Below are positions 1 to 8,118 of a stretch of DNA of 64,000 nt, in pieces; the stretch's first letter is position 1; the number at the start of each line of letters is the position of its first letter. The translations under genes were made by a program, and so were the position numbers. This DNA comes from Bacillota bacterium (GTDB lineage Bacteria > Bacillota > Clostridia > Christensenellales > SZUA-584): NCBI GenBank assembly GCA_023459495.1, contig JAEWTL010000062.1:62001-126000 (forward strand). Reading direction: 5' to 3'. The notes beneath the pieces were generated by a model. It was given only the letters and a program-made list of their open reading frames with translations. It did no database searches and was not told where the DNA came from.

Positions 1-1493
1 GGTTTTTGCGCTTCCTCGCGGTCCTGTAAATATTCCGCGTACCCTCCCGGCACCTGCTTGATCGTGGCGTCGTCCTGAAACACGAATATTCTTTCTGCGA
101 TCTTGTTTAAAAAATACCGGTCGTGCGAAACCGTCACCACCGCCCCGTTAAAGCCCTCCAGATAATCCTCCAATATCATCAGTGTGGTGATATCCAGATC
201 ATTGGTCGGCTCATCCAGCAGCAGAATATTGGGCGCGTCCATAATCGTACGCAATAAAAACAGCCTTCTTCGCTCTCCCCCGGACAGCCGGGCGATCGTA
301 TTCCACTGGTCTCTGGCCGGGAAGAGAAACTTCTCCAGCATCTGCGATGCCGTGAGCGTCCCGTCAACGGTAACAATATTTTCGGCACCTTCCCGGATAT
401 AGTCGATGACGCGTAGCGAGGGGTCCATCTCCTCGCACTCCTGAGAGAAATAGCCGATCTTCACCGTATCGCCAATCTCCACAGTCCCTGTATCCGGCAC
501 TAATCTCCCACACATCAGCTTAAGCAATGTGGATTTACCACACCCGTTTTTGCCAAGGATGCCGATCCGGTCATCGCGCAGCAATATATACTCAAAGTCT
601 TGTATGATGGGTCGCCCGTCAAAGCTTTTAGAAATCCCGTTCAAATACACCGTCTTCTTGCCCAGCCGGGTTGAAACCGAGCTTAAATCCAGTTTCTGCG
701 CCGCCGCGGGTCCTTCTTTGCCGCTCAGCTCGTTAAAACGCTCAATCCTTGCTTTGCTTTTGGTGCCGCGCGCCCTTGCCCCGCGCTGCATCCATTCCAG
801 CTCTCTTCTCAGAAAACTCCTGCGTTTTCGTTCCGATCCGATTTCCATTTCCTCGCGCTGTGCCTTCAGCTCCAAAAACGAAGAATAATTGGCGTCATAG
901 CTGTAGAGGCACCCGCCGTCGAGCTCGACGATTTTGTTCGTGACCCGGTCCAGAAAATAGCGGTCATGCGTCACCATCAATATGGTCCCTGTATACTTTT
1001 GCAGGTACTTCTCCAGCCACTCCACCATTGCGCTGTCAATATGATTGGTCGGCTCATCCAATATCAGCAAGTCGCTAGGATGAATGAGCGCGCTTGCAAT
1101 GGAAACGCGCTTTTTCTCTCCGCCGGACAGCAGCCGAACATCCTTATCAAAATCCATGAGGCCGAGCTTCGTCAGAATGGTTTTGGCCTCATGCTCTTTC
1201 ATCTCCTTGATTTCTTTGGACGCGCCCCGAAACACCTGCTCCAGTATGGTAACGTCCTCTTCAAAGACCGGGTTTTGAGGCATATAGCCGACCCGCAATC
1301 CGCCCGCTTTCGAAACCGTACCCGAATCCGGCATTTCAGCGCCTGCGATGATTTTGAGAAATGTGGATTTCCCCGCGCCGTTTACGCCCACGACGCCGAT
1401 TTTATCCCCTTCATTAACGTATAGCGATATATCCTGAAGCAGTATCTTTTCACTGTAGCTTTTGGTTATATTGACTGCCGAACACAATACCAA
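1..1493 (-). CDS. ABC-F family ATPase, YfmR/Uup-like (3' end outside window)
   Basis: Soluble twin-ATPase protein of the ABC-F class; members bind the ribosomal E site and relieve stalling or protect from antibiotics. About 497 codons are visible. Domain 1 has Walker A GVNGAGKST (residues 36-44), signature LSGGEKKR and Walker B followed by DEPTNH; domain 2 has GKNGCGKST, LSGGERRR and DEPTNDLD. No membrane segment is present. The linker between the domains is basic, with a run like RRELEWMQRG and TKSKARIERF, which resembles Uup/YfmR rather than EttA or the resistance proteins. The start is taken as TTG at 1493 because GGGAG sits 8 bases upstream and no ATG lies in frame before the first conserved strand. 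The C-terminus, including any Uup-type coiled coil, is cut off at base 1. A housekeeping translation role is more likely than resistance, but this is inference. Confidence 0.88.
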   Translation of the reverse strand, partial: MVLCSAVNITKSYSEKILLQDISLYVNEGDKIGVVGVNGAGKSTFLKIIAGAEMPDSGTVSKAGGLRVGYMPQNPVFEEDVTILEQVFRGASKEIKEMKEHEAKTILTKLGLMDFDKDVRLLSGGEKKRVSIASALIHPSDLLILDEPTNHIDSAMVEWLEKYLQKYTGTILMVTHDRYFLDRVTNKIVELDGGCLYSYDANYSSFLELKAQREEMEIGSERKRRSFLRRELEWMQRGARARGTKSKARIERFNELSGKEGPAAAQKLDLSSVSTRLGKKTVYLNGISKSFDGRPIIQDFEYILLRDDRIGILGKNGCGKSTLLKLMCGRLVPDTGTVEIGDTVKIGYFSQECEEMDPSLRVIDYIREGAENIVTVDGTLTASQMLEKFLFPARDQWNTIARLSGGERRRLFLLRTIMDAPNILLLDEPTNDLDITTLMILEDYLEGFNGAVVTVSHDRYFLNKIAERIFVFQDDATIKQVPGGYAEYLQDREEAQK

Positions 1494-1568
1494 GTGCGTT
1501 ACTCCCTTACCCCATAGAATTCGGTGCCGGGGATGAGTCCACCGGCACAAACATACGACTGTTTGCTG

Positions 1569-1577
1569 ATTATATCA
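1569..1577 (-). promoter_or_regulatory. Extended -10 promoter of the ABC-F gene
   Basis: On the minus strand the sequence reads TGATATAAT about 75 bases upstream of the TTG start. The TATAAT plus TGn element suggests a sigma-A promoter; no convincing -35 is visible. Confidence 0.5.
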
Positions 1578-1636
1578 TATGGGTTCGCAGTTGTACGCCT
1601 TTTAAGCAAAATGTGAATGCTGCCCCTTGCCTTCCA

Positions 1637-1666
1637 TTGATATGAAACGACGGGGTGTGGTACTAT
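1637..1666 (+). promoter_or_regulatory. Probable sigma-A promoter of the ywbE homologue
   Basis: TTGATA (1637-1642) and TACTAT (1661-1666) are separated by 18 bases, with TGG in front of the -10, about 55 bases ahead of the gene start. Confidence 0.5.
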
Positions 1667-1719
1667 AAAAGCAATCTGACACGCGCAAAATGAATTGCGA
1701 TGCAGCGGAGGGTGAAACG

Positions 1720-1911
1720 ATGGACGGTACAAAAAGAAGCGATATTCGTATAGGCGCTGCGGTCATGGTGGTACAAAAGCAGGATCAGCGTAGCGGAAAA
1801 CTCACCGAAGGGGTCGTTAGCAGAATACTGACTAACTCAGACGTTCATCCGCACGGTATTAAGGTCATGCTGGAAAGCGGAATCGTCGGCCGGATAAAAG
1901 AAATCAGGTAA
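1720..1911 (+). CDS. ywbE: YwbE family protein (DUF2196)
   Basis: Small cytoplasmic protein of 63 residues, the usual length for the YwbE family. The family hallmarks are present: an N-terminal IRIGAAVMVVQKQDQRSG-type strand, then LTEGVV and HPHGIKVMLESG, and a final RIKEIR. The fold is probably a small beta barrel. The biochemical role is not known. The start at 1720 is chosen over an in-frame ATG at 1690 because a GGAGGG motif lies 7-12 bases upstream and family members begin here. The gene stands alone, divergent from the ABC-F gene, with its own promoter and terminator. Confidence 0.85.
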   Translation: MDGTKRSDIRIGAAVMVVQKQDQRSGKLTEGVVSRILTNSDVHPHGIKVMLESGIVGRIKEIR

Positions 1912-1961
1912 GCTCTACCGCTGCGGCGAAAGCTTACCCGATATATATCTTTTTGTTTTAC

Positions 1962-1984
1962 AAGCGGTCATTACCCGCTTTTTT
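1962..1984 (+). terminator. Rho-independent terminator after ywbE
   Basis: AAGCGG (1962-1967) pairs with CCGCTT (1975-1980) around a 7-base loop and is followed by a T run. Confidence 0.55.
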
Positions 1985-2065
1985 ATATGCCATGATTTTT
2001 CGCCAGGTTCTGCTGCTTCGTTATCCCCCTAGCCGGTGTACACGCACCAAGCGCAGGATGTGCCT

Positions 2066-2824
2066 TTATGCGATTTTGCGCTTGTAAGCCCTCATCGCAA
2101 ATATGTAAGCGATAAGCGTAATCCCCACGCACCACGCAAGCGCGACCCAGATGTCACTGCCCACCGGCTGATTGTTCAGCAGCGCCCGGATGGATTCCAC
2201 TATTGAGGTCACCGGCTGATTCTCGGCAAAGGCGCGCACAGCGGACGGCATTGTATCGGTCGGGGCAAAAGCCGAGCTGATAAAGGGCAGGAAGATCAGC
2301 GGGTACGAAAACGCGGATGCGCCTTCCATGGACTTTGCCGTAAGACCCGGCAAAACCGCAACCCAAGTCAGAGCGAGCGTGAACAGTGCGAGTATCCCCG
2401 TTACAGCAAGCCACGAAACTATTCCGGCGCTTGAACGGAATCCTATGATAAGCGCAATAAGGACAATCGCCGCAACTGAAATCGCATTGGAAACAAGCGA
2501 AGTCAGCACATGCCCCCACAGCATGGACGAGCGCTTGATGGGCATAGAGCTAAACCGCGCAAAAAGTCCTCCCTGTATATCCATAAACAGCCGTAAAGCA
2601 GTGTAAGCTATTCCGCTGGCAATGGCCATCAGCAGTATACCCGGCAACAGATAATTCACATAATTCAAGTTGGCATCCATACTCATTTTTATCGCACCGC
2701 CGAATACGTAGACGAACAACAGCATCATCATAATTGGGACAATGGCGACGGTAATAATGGTATCGGGGCTGCGTAGAATGTGGCACATGGAGCGTCCGAA
2801 CAGTACGCCTGTTTTGCTTTTCAT
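2066..2824 (-). CDS. ABC-2 type exporter permease, DrrB-like
   Basis: Integral membrane subunit of an ABC-2 (DrrAB-type) exporter, 252 residues. Hydrophobic stretches fall near residues 20-42, 55-80, 100-125, 130-160, 165-185 and 222-245, giving the usual six helices. The start at 2824 is preceded by GGAGGG in the last codons of the ATPase gene; an open frame upstream of it is the overlap with that gene. It starts one base after the ATPase stop, so the two are certainly co-transcribed and probably form one transporter. The substrate cannot be read from sequence; relatives export drugs, peptides or lipids. Confidence 0.88.
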   Translation of the reverse strand: MKSKTGVLFGRSMCHILRSPDTIITVAIVPIMMMLLFVYVFGGAIKMSMDANLNYVNYLLPGILLMAIASGIAYTALRLFMDIQGGLFARFSSMPIKRSSMLWGHVLTSLVSNAISVAAIVLIALIIGFRSSAGIVSWLAVTGILALFTLALTWVAVLPGLTAKSMEGASAFSYPLIFLPFISSAFAPTDTMPSAVRAFAENQPVTSIVESIRALLNNQPVGSDIWVALAWCVGITLIAYIFAMRAYKRKIA

Positions 2825-2825
2825 T

Positions 2826-3620
2826 TTAATTACCCTCCTTCTTTCCATCTCGCATAGCAGGCTGCGCGGGGGCTGCGGCGCCGGTAATTGCGAGGAATAT
2901 TTCCTCCAATGTCGGCTGCTTTTCGATGTATTCGACTTTCGCGGGCGGGAACAGCTTTTTGAGTTCGTCAAGCGTCCCGTTGGCAATGATTTTTCCGTCG
3001 TGCAGGATTGCAATCCTGTCGGCAAGCTGCTCCGCTTCCTCCAAATGCTGTGTAGTCAGCAGAATCGTCACGCCGCTGCCTGCAAGCTCCTTGACAGTTT
3101 TCCAGACTTCAAGCCGCCCCTCTGGGTCAAGACCCGTCGTCGGCTCGTCGAGGAATATGACGGGAGGTGCTCCCACAAGGCTCATGGCGATATCGAGCCT
3201 GCGCGTCATGCCCCCGGAATACGTTCCCACGCGTCGGTCGGCCGCGTCGCAGAGTCCAAAGCGCTTCAGCAGGCTGTCGGCAATCTCTGTGGGATTGGGG
3301 ATACTGCGCAACTTGGCAATTAGCACAAGGTTCTCCCGTCCGGTGAGGATGCCGTCCACAGCCGCAAACTGCCCGGTAAGGCTGATCGACTGCCGTACGT
3401 GATCGGGATCTGACATGACATCAAATCCGTTGACGGTGGCGGTACCGCCGTCTGCTTTCAGCAGCGTGGAGAGGATTTTGACAATCGTCGTTTTGCCCGC
3501 GCCGTTGCTGCCGAGCAGCGCAAAAATACTGCCCTTTTCTACTTCAAGATCTACACCCTTCAGCACTTGAAGCTGCTTAAAGGACTTTTGCAGCCCTTTG
3601 ACTTCGATTACTTTTTCCAT
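2826..3620 (-). CDS. ABC exporter ATP-binding protein, DrrA-like
   Basis: Cytoplasmic ATPase partner of the preceding permease, 264 residues. Walker A GSNGAGKTT lies near residues 38-46, the signature YSGGMTRRLD near 138, Walker B with DEPTTGLDPEGR near 158, and the switch histidine in TTQHLEEAEQ. The C-terminal extension after residue 220 is typical of DrrA-type ATPases. GAGGGATA precedes the ATG. The gene follows the padR-DUF1048-DUF1048 trio on the same strand, so expression is probably released when the PadR protein senses a ligand. Confidence 0.92.
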   Translation of the reverse strand: MEKVIEVKGLQKSFKQLQVLKGVDLEVEKGSIFALLGSNGAGKTTIVKILSTLLKADGGTATVNGFDVMSDPDHVRQSISLTGQFAAVDGILTGRENLVLIAKLRSIPNPTEIADSLLKRFGLCDAADRRVGTYSGGMTRRLDIAMSLVGAPPVIFLDEPTTGLDPEGRLEVWKTVKELAGSGVTILLTTQHLEEAEQLADRIAILHDGKIIANGTLDELKKLFPPAKVEYIEKQPTLEEIFLAITGAAAPAQPAMRDGKKEGN

Positions 3621-3634
3621 TTAGATATCCCTCT

Positions 3635-3982
3635 TTACTTTTTATCCAAATACGTTTTTATTGCCTTGCTGACTTCCTGATTGACAGAGTCCTGATAGAC
3701 GTCGGCGTACGTCTTTGAATCTTTGATTAGATCGTCGCAGAAAGCCGCCACATCTTTGCCCGTCACTTCGAGCACTCCTTTGCCTAAGGCCGCGCCTTCT
3801 TCAAAAAGATCGACGATCCCTGACAGGAGACTCGCTCCTTCGGTCAGCTCGACAGGGCCGACCTTAAAGAGATACCTTTGAATCTCCTTATAAACAAACT
3901 GATAATCCTGCGGGAGCGCTTTGATACGCGCCACGAGCGCCCTCCACTCTTTTTTCCCTTCGATGATATCTCGTATTTTCAT
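3635..3982 (-). CDS. DUF1048 family protein, copy 2
   Basis: Cytoplasmic helical protein of 115 residues in the DUF1048 family, which is regularly encoded beside PadR regulators and ABC exporters. It shares with its neighbour (3992-4339) the order MxxxxxIxG, an ALPxDYQ motif near residue 25 and a C-terminal DxxxxxxYxxxxxxxxN...YLxKK tail. Function is unknown; possibilities are a partner of the exporter or an accessory to the regulator. GGAGGC precedes the ATG. The two copies are divergent paralogues in tandem. Confidence 0.8.
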   Translation of the reverse strand: MKIRDIIEGKKEWRALVARIKALPQDYQFVYKEIQRYLFKVGPVELTEGASLLSGIVDLFEEGAALGKGVLEVTGKDVAAFCDDLIKDSKTYADVYQDSVNQEVSKAIKTYLDKK

Positions 3983-3991
3983 GATAGCCTC

Positions 3992-4339
3992 CTATTTGCC
4001 CAGCTTCTTCTCAATATTATTGTTGAGTTGCTTGCGCCACTTTTCTCGATAAGACATCGCCCCTTCCTCTCCAGCCAACGCGGAGCAGAAGCCTTTGATA
4101 TCATCACCCAAAGCCTCCTGGGCACTCTGGCCGTCCGCCGCCGTTTCTTCGAGCAGGCCGAGCGCGCCATCAAGAATTGGCATGAGGTTTCGCCCGGTTA
4201 TATCTGAGTGGGGCCAAAGATTGGCTTTGATTTTCTCCCATGCCGCCTGATAATCAGCCGGAAGCTTTTTGGCCCGCGATTCAAAAGCCTTTAATTCCCT
4301 GGTCATATCGTTTCCTGTTATCCTATCCCAGAAATTCAT
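3992..4339 (-). CDS. DUF1048 family protein, copy 1
   Basis: 115-residue DUF1048 protein, same length as the downstream copy. The LPADYQAAWEKIK segment near residues 27-39 and the GDDIKGFCSALAGE segment near 83-96 match the family. No signal peptide or membrane segment is seen. The start codon overlaps the padR stop by four bases, which implies translational coupling to the regulator. Confidence 0.8.
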   Translation of the reverse strand: MNFWDRITGNDMTRELKAFESRAKKLPADYQAAWEKIKANLWPHSDITGRNLMPILDGALGLLEETAADGQSAQEALGDDIKGFCSALAGEEGAMSYREKWRKQLNNNIEKKLGK

Positions 4340-4665
4340 TGCTCTCTCTCCTTCAGTTCGTTGATTCTAGATGATACGAACTCCCATCTTTCCCAGAACT
4401 TCCGCAGTTCTTCACGCCCCGCGTCGTTGAGCACGAAGAATTTTCGCGGAGGTCCAATGTCGGAGGGCTTTTTAATGATCTCTACCAGTCCGCTTTTTTC
4501 AAGCCGGACCAGGATGGTATATACCGTTCCATCCACAACATCCGTGAAGCCGAGGGCATTCAGGCGCCGCGTGATCTCGTAGCCGTAGGTTTCTTTGCGG
4601 CTTATAATTTCAAGGACGCAGCCCTCAAGCACGCCTTTGAGCATTTCCGTCAGGTTTTCCAGCAC
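4336..4665 (-). CDS. PadR family transcriptional regulator
   Basis: 109-residue winged-helix repressor of the PadR family. The sequence opens with LTEMLKGVLEGCVLEII, then YGYEITRRL (helix 2-3), the recognition region DGTVYTILVRLEKSG and the wing with PPRKFFVLNDAG; a C-terminal helix mediates dimerisation. The start is taken as GTG at 4665, five bases after AGGAG; a GTG at 4671 overlaps that ribosome site. First gene of an operon with two DUF1048 genes and the DrrAB-like exporter. PadR proteins usually repress their own operon until a toxic compound binds, so a drug- or stress-inducible exporter is likely. Confidence 0.9.
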   Translation of the reverse strand: MLENLTEMLKGVLEGCVLEIISRKETYGYEITRRLNALGFTDVVDGTVYTILVRLEKSGLVEIIKKPSDIGPPRKFFVLNDAGREELRKFWERWEFVSSRINELKEREQ

Positions 4666-4720
4666 AATCACTCCTATCTATTCTGTATGACTTGTATTCA
4701 GTATTACTTACTACCGCTAT

Positions 4721-4749
4721 ATAGTAACACGTAGTAGCTTGGCTGTCAA
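4721..4749 (-). promoter_or_regulatory. Promoter and likely PadR operator of the exporter operon
   Basis: On the minus strand TTGACA (4744-4749) and TACTAT (4721-4726) are 17 bases apart. TACTAC in the spacer and GTAGTA just downstream of the -10 form an inverted repeat that could bind the PadR dimer. Confidence 0.7.
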
Positions 4750-4750
4750 G

Positions 4751-4784
4751 CAAAAAATGGCCTCCGCTAAACGGCTGGCCATTT
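4751..4784 (-). terminator. Terminator of the pentapeptide-repeat operon
   Basis: AAATGGCC (4777-4784 read on the minus strand) pairs with GGCCATTT (4755-4762) around a 14-base loop and ends in a T run on the minus strand. Confidence 0.75.
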
Positions 4785-4831
4785 CGAAATCAAACGTTTC
4801 CGTACATCCTGCTTTAACAGAGCGTTTCGCT

Positions 4832-5611
4832 CTATATCATCGTAACCTTTGACAAGTCAGCTTTCTGGCCCTTCAAAATGGCATAGGTGATCTTATCCAT
4901 CTTGGCTCCGTCGAATACGGCTTTCTTCACTTCGCTATGGCGGAACGAAACGTTACGGACCACGGCGTTTTTAAACGACGTTCCTTTCAATGCCGATTTT
5001 TCAAACGCTGTATTGCTCAGTGTCATTCCCTCAAAGCTGACGCCCGTAATATCCGATGCTAAAAACTCCGCTCCGTCCAAGCTGCAGTTTGCAAAACTCG
5101 CCTTGTTCAGGCTTGACCCGGTGAACTTCGCGGCCGACAAGTCAGCACCGTCGAAACGCGCACCTGTCAAATCGCTGCCTTTAAAGGTGCTGTTCTTCAA
5201 ATCCGCACCGTCAAAACGGACGTTGGTCAGGTTAGCGCCTTTAAACGTGCTGTTTTTAAGGTCCGACCCGCTGAAATCCGACCCACGAAGATCACTGCCG
5301 TTGAACTTTCCATCATGCACGGCCACACCCGCTAGGTCCGAATTCCGAAGGTCGCTCATCGATAAATCCTTCCGGGTCGTTTGCTGCAGCTGCCGCGTCT
5401 TTTCGGCGATGTCTCCCACGATCTCGGCGATGTCTCCCACGGATGCGACAGTCATCTGATAAGCCGCCTCTTCGTCGTGCCCCTGGGCCATCAGATCCTG
5501 CATCTTTTCCTGCAGGTCGCTTTGCAGCTCCTCTTTTAAGTCCCTGACCGTATGCACATCTTCATAAGACGCAAACACTTCGTCGATGTATTTTTTCAGT
5601 TTATCGTTCAT
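4832..5611 (-). CDS. Pentapeptide-repeat protein with permease-prefix N-terminus
   Basis: 259 residues. Residues 1-60 form a helical domain (KKYIDEV, LKEELQSDL, DEEAAYQMTVASVGD) of the kind often called permease prefix domain, which usually precedes membrane proteins next to PadR regulators. Residues 95-250 are instead pentapeptide repeats of the A(D/N)LXX type, seen as DLRGSDFSGSDLKNSTFKG and the near-repeat DLKNSTFKGSDLTGARFDG, which should fold as a right-handed beta helix. There is no membrane segment or signal peptide. The start at 5611 follows a weak purine-rich site; an open frame extending to 5770 only overlaps padR. Pentapeptide proteins of this kind sometimes protect gyrase, but many have no known role, so function is left open. 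Confidence 0.82.
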   Translation of the reverse strand: MNDKLKKYIDEVFASYEDVHTVRDLKEELQSDLQEKMQDLMAQGHDEEAAYQMTVASVGDIAEIVGDIAEKTRQLQQTTRKDLSMSDLRNSDLAGVAVHDGKFNGSDLRGSDFSGSDLKNSTFKGANLTNVRFDGADLKNSTFKGSDLTGARFDGADLSAAKFTGSSLNKASFANCSLDGAEFLASDITGVSFEGMTLSNTAFEKSALKGTSFKNAVVRNVSFRHSEVKKAVFDGAKMDKITYAILKGQKADLSKVTMI

Positions 5612-5628
5612 TTTAATTGCCTCTTTCC

Positions 5629-5958
5629 TTATAAAAGCTTGTCGAGAATGCGCTTCGCGTATTCCCAGTTGTCTTTGTTTTCGCTGTAAACCGCTTTTCC
5701 CTGATCGGTAATGCGGTAATACCGTCTCCGCCCCCCCTGATTCCCTTCGCCCCAGTACGACGATATGCATCCGTCGCTCTCCAACCGTTTCAGGCTCGAA
5801 TACATCGTCGCTTCCTTCAGCTCGTACTCCCCGCCGGAACCTGCTGCGATGAGTTTGGTGATTTCGTACCCATATTTATCGCCGCCCTGCAGCAGCTTCA
5901 AAACCATTGTATCCGTATGTCCCCTCAGTAAATCCGAGGACATTTTATTGTCTGCCAT
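5629..5958 (-). CDS. PadR family transcriptional regulator
   Basis: 109-residue PadR repressor, second in this region. Features are LRGHTDTMVLKLLQ at the N-terminus, YGYEITKLI, the recognition segment ATMYSSLKRLESDG and the wing GGRRRYYRITDQG. It differs enough from the other PadR protein (4336-4665) to have a different ligand or operator. GGAGGTGAGATA lies just before the ATG at 5958, which fixes the start. The pentapeptide-repeat gene begins 17 bases after its stop and is probably its target. Confidence 0.9.
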   Translation of the reverse strand: MADNKMSSDLLRGHTDTMVLKLLQGGDKYGYEITKLIAAGSGGEYELKEATMYSSLKRLESDGCISSYWGEGNQGGRRRYYRITDQGKAVYSENKDNWEYAKRILDKLL

Positions 5959-5979
5959 TATCTCACCTCCATGCTTCAC

Positions 5980-6008
5980 ACTATACATCGTAATACTATG
6001 ATTGTCAA
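5980..6008 (-). promoter_or_regulatory. Promoter of the padR-pentapeptide operon
   Basis: On the minus strand TTGACA (6003-6008) and TATAGT (5980-5985) are 17 bases apart, a near-consensus sigma-A promoter 22 bases before the start codon. Repeated TAGT/ACTA elements here could be the PadR site. Confidence 0.75.
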
Positions 6009-6128
6009 TGTATTATATTTAATTTATTACTCTGCTAGTCTTTGGCTTAAAAAGGACAGTGTCGGGTTGTTTTTGCCCGCACTTACGAATATGAAGCGGG
6101 CGTCGCGCCTATCCACCGGCGACAGAAT

Positions 6129-6166
6129 AAAAAAGCAAGCGAAGCGCTTTTCAACACCTCGCTTGC
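6129..6166 (-). terminator. Terminator after the corrinoid protein gene
   Basis: GCAAGCGA and TCGCTTGC (6135-6142 and 6159-6166) form an 8-bp stem; on the minus strand a TTTTTTATT tail follows. Confidence 0.8.
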
Positions 6167-6222
6167 CTTCTTCTCCCCCGATATCGGCAGTACAATTTTA
6201 AATTTACAGGTCCCTGCGTCCG

Positions 6223-6858
6223 TTATGCCGTGCAGATCTCAAGCGCGACTTCCGCGGCAGAGGCCGCATCGGGCGTATAGTAATCCGCGCCGATGGAGTC
6301 CTTATAGTTCTCGGTTACAGGTGCGCCGCCCACCATGATACTGAACTTATCGCGCACGCCCATTTGCACCGCTTTGTCGACAACATCCTTCATGACGCCC
6401 ATCGTGGTGGTGAGCAGGGCCGAGCAGGCAATAATGTTGGCGTTCTGCTCCACCGCAGCCTCGATAAACTTCTCGGGCGATACGTCGGTGCCCAGGTCAA
6501 CCACTTCGATTCCCTTGCCTTCAAACATGATCTTAACGAGGTTTTTGCCGATGTCGTGCAGGTCGCCCTTCACCGTGCCCAGCACAGCCTTGCCGCGCGC
6601 CGTGGAGCCGCCGCCCGCCAGAGCCGGTTTCAAAATCTCCATGCCTGCGTTCATCGCCCGCGCCGCAATAAGTACCTCCGGCACGTAAACCTCGTTGTTC
6701 TTGAACCTTACGCCCACTACGGACATACCAGACAGCAACCCATCGTTCAGTATCTTTTCCGCCGGTTCGCCGCTCTCCAGCGCCTGAGCGACCAGCTCCT
6801 TCACCTTGGGTGCACGTCCCTGCTGCAGAAACGAACTGATTTCCTCAAATATGCTCAT
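6223..6858 (-). CDS. Corrinoid (B12-binding) methyltransferase protein
   Basis: 211-residue cytoplasmic methyl carrier of the MtaC/MtbC/MttC type. Residues 1-85 are the helical cap domain; residues 88-211 are the Rossmann-like B12 domain with the base-off signature D99-x-H101-x-x-G104, the SALLTTTM strand and VGGAPV near residue 175. In such systems a dedicated methyltransferase passes a methyl group from methanol, a methylamine or a methoxy compound to the cobalt. No cognate MtaB/MtbB-like methyltransferase lies in this window, so the substrate is unknown. The gene follows a PocR/AraC regulator by 12 bases on the same strand and is likely its target. Terminated by a strong hairpin. Confidence 0.9.
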   Translation of the reverse strand: MSIFEEISSFLQQGRAPKVKELVAQALESGEPAEKILNDGLLSGMSVVGVRFKNNEVYVPEVLIAARAMNAGMEILKPALAGGGSTARGKAVLGTVKGDLHDIGKNLVKIMFEGKGIEVVDLGTDVSPEKFIEAAVEQNANIIACSALLTTTMGVMKDVVDKAVQMGVRDKFSIMVGGAPVTENYKDSIGADYYTPDAASAAEVALEICTA

Positions 6859-6870
6859 GCTATTCCTCCG

Positions 6871-8118
6871 TTACTTGATAATGCCCCGCTTTTCGCGGTA
6901 TTTCCCCGGCGTCATGCCGGTGTGCTTCTTGAATACCTTGGAAAAGTAGCTCTGGTCGTCAAACCCGGTCAGATAGGCCACCTCAGAGAGCGGCGCGTTG
7001 CTGCCTTTCAGCAGCAGCTTGGCATTGCGCACGCGCACCTCGTTGATGTACGACGTTAAGTTGATGCCCTTTTCCTCTTTGAACATGCGGCTCAAATACG
7101 ATACGCTGAACGCCACGTGTTCCGATATATCATTCAATGTGATGCGCTTCATGTAATTGGCGCCCACATACTCCATTACCTTCTGCAGTGTTTCGGTGTG
7201 TTTGGCGTCCGGTGCCGCGAACACCAGCCCGGTGAAGCTGGCCAGGATGCCTGACAGCCAGGCGCTCAAATCGTCGATGTTTTCAAACTGGGCGATTTCG
7301 GTCAGGTAATCCCGGCTCATACCGAATATCCGCCCCGGCTCCGCACCGCCCTCGATCGCTGCACGCGAGAGCAGCACGAGCAGCTCCGTCACGCGCGTCT
7401 TGATTGCCGGGAAATCCGCCCCGGACGAGAAGAATATCGCGCCTAATATCTCATTGAGCGCTCGCTGCGCTGCCGCCTTATCGCCTGTTGCAATATATCG
7501 CTGAAGCTGTCGTTCGGTCTCCAGTGGGTAGGTCGTCTCCCTAGCGCCAGATTTCAATTCCTCAATCGCCGAGAACATTTCGTTGTAGCGCATGCTCACC
7601 TGTTGTGTGAGCCGGATATCCTCGCTGTCCCGGTGTTCCGCAAACGCCGTGATCATAAACAGCATATCCGCCAGCGATGACACACGTTTAGGCTCGATCT
7701 GCGGCAGCTGCATGGCAACGGGCAAAATATCCTTTACCCCGGTAGGAAAGAGGCCCGCCAGTTCCTCATCGATGAAATCCTGCCTACTGATCATCAGAAA
7801 CGGCCCGGCAATCAACCCGTATTCGAGCACGCCCTGCCTTAAGCCTGCAGCCGCAATGAATGCCGCGCCCGCCGGGCACAGAAACTCGTATTTGCCGCCC
7901 CAGCGTTCCGACTGTGCGATGGCGTATTCCATCAGGTTCTCGCATCGTACCCGCCCGGTTTCAGCCAGCTGTTTATGGCAGCAGGCAGTGCAGAAGTCGC
8001 ACCCGCCGCCCGGCATGGCAGCTTTTTCAGCCATGTCCACAGCAAAACAATTAACCCCCACCGCGGTGCCAAATGTATGTACCAGCGAAAGCGCTGTATC
8101 CAACTTGCCCAAATTCAT
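6871..8118 (-). CDS. PocR-domain AraC family transcriptional regulator
   Basis: 415 residues. The N-terminal 170 residues form a PocR sensory domain with a cysteine-rich patch (CDFCTACC near residue 42, C near 59, C near 82) and the FLCPAGAAFIAA and YGLIAGPFLM segments. The middle is a helical linker. The last 100 residues carry two AraC helix-turn-helix motifs, with ITLNDISEHVAFSVSYLSR and LSEVAYLTGFDDQSYFS followed by TGMTPGKYR. PocR-type domains are known as sensors of small diols or related compounds and as regulators of corrinoid-dependent catabolism; here the neighbour is a corrinoid protein, which fits. Start taken at ATG 8118 behind AGGGTGG; a GTG two codons upstream is an alternative. 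Confidence 0.87.
   Translation of the reverse strand: MNLGKLDTALSLVHTFGTAVGVNCFAVDMAEKAAMPGGGCDFCTACCHKQLAETGRVRCENLMEYAIAQSERWGGKYEFLCPAGAAFIAAAGLRQGVLEYGLIAGPFLMISRQDFIDEELAGLFPTGVKDILPVAMQLPQIEPKRVSSLADMLFMITAFAEHRDSEDIRLTQQVSMRYNEMFSAIEELKSGARETTYPLETERQLQRYIATGDKAAAQRALNEILGAIFFSSGADFPAIKTRVTELLVLLSRAAIEGGAEPGRIFGMSRDYLTEIAQFENIDDLSAWLSGILASFTGLVFAAPDAKHTETLQKVMEYVGANYMKRITLNDISEHVAFSVSYLSRMFKEEKGINLTSYINEVRVRNAKLLLKGSNAPLSEVAYLTGFDDQSYFSKVFKKHTGMTPGKYREKRGIIK

Noticed and set aside
1499..1732. 77-codon minus-strand frame upstream of the ABC-F gene
   Set aside because: Covers both divergent promoters and has no ribosome binding site.
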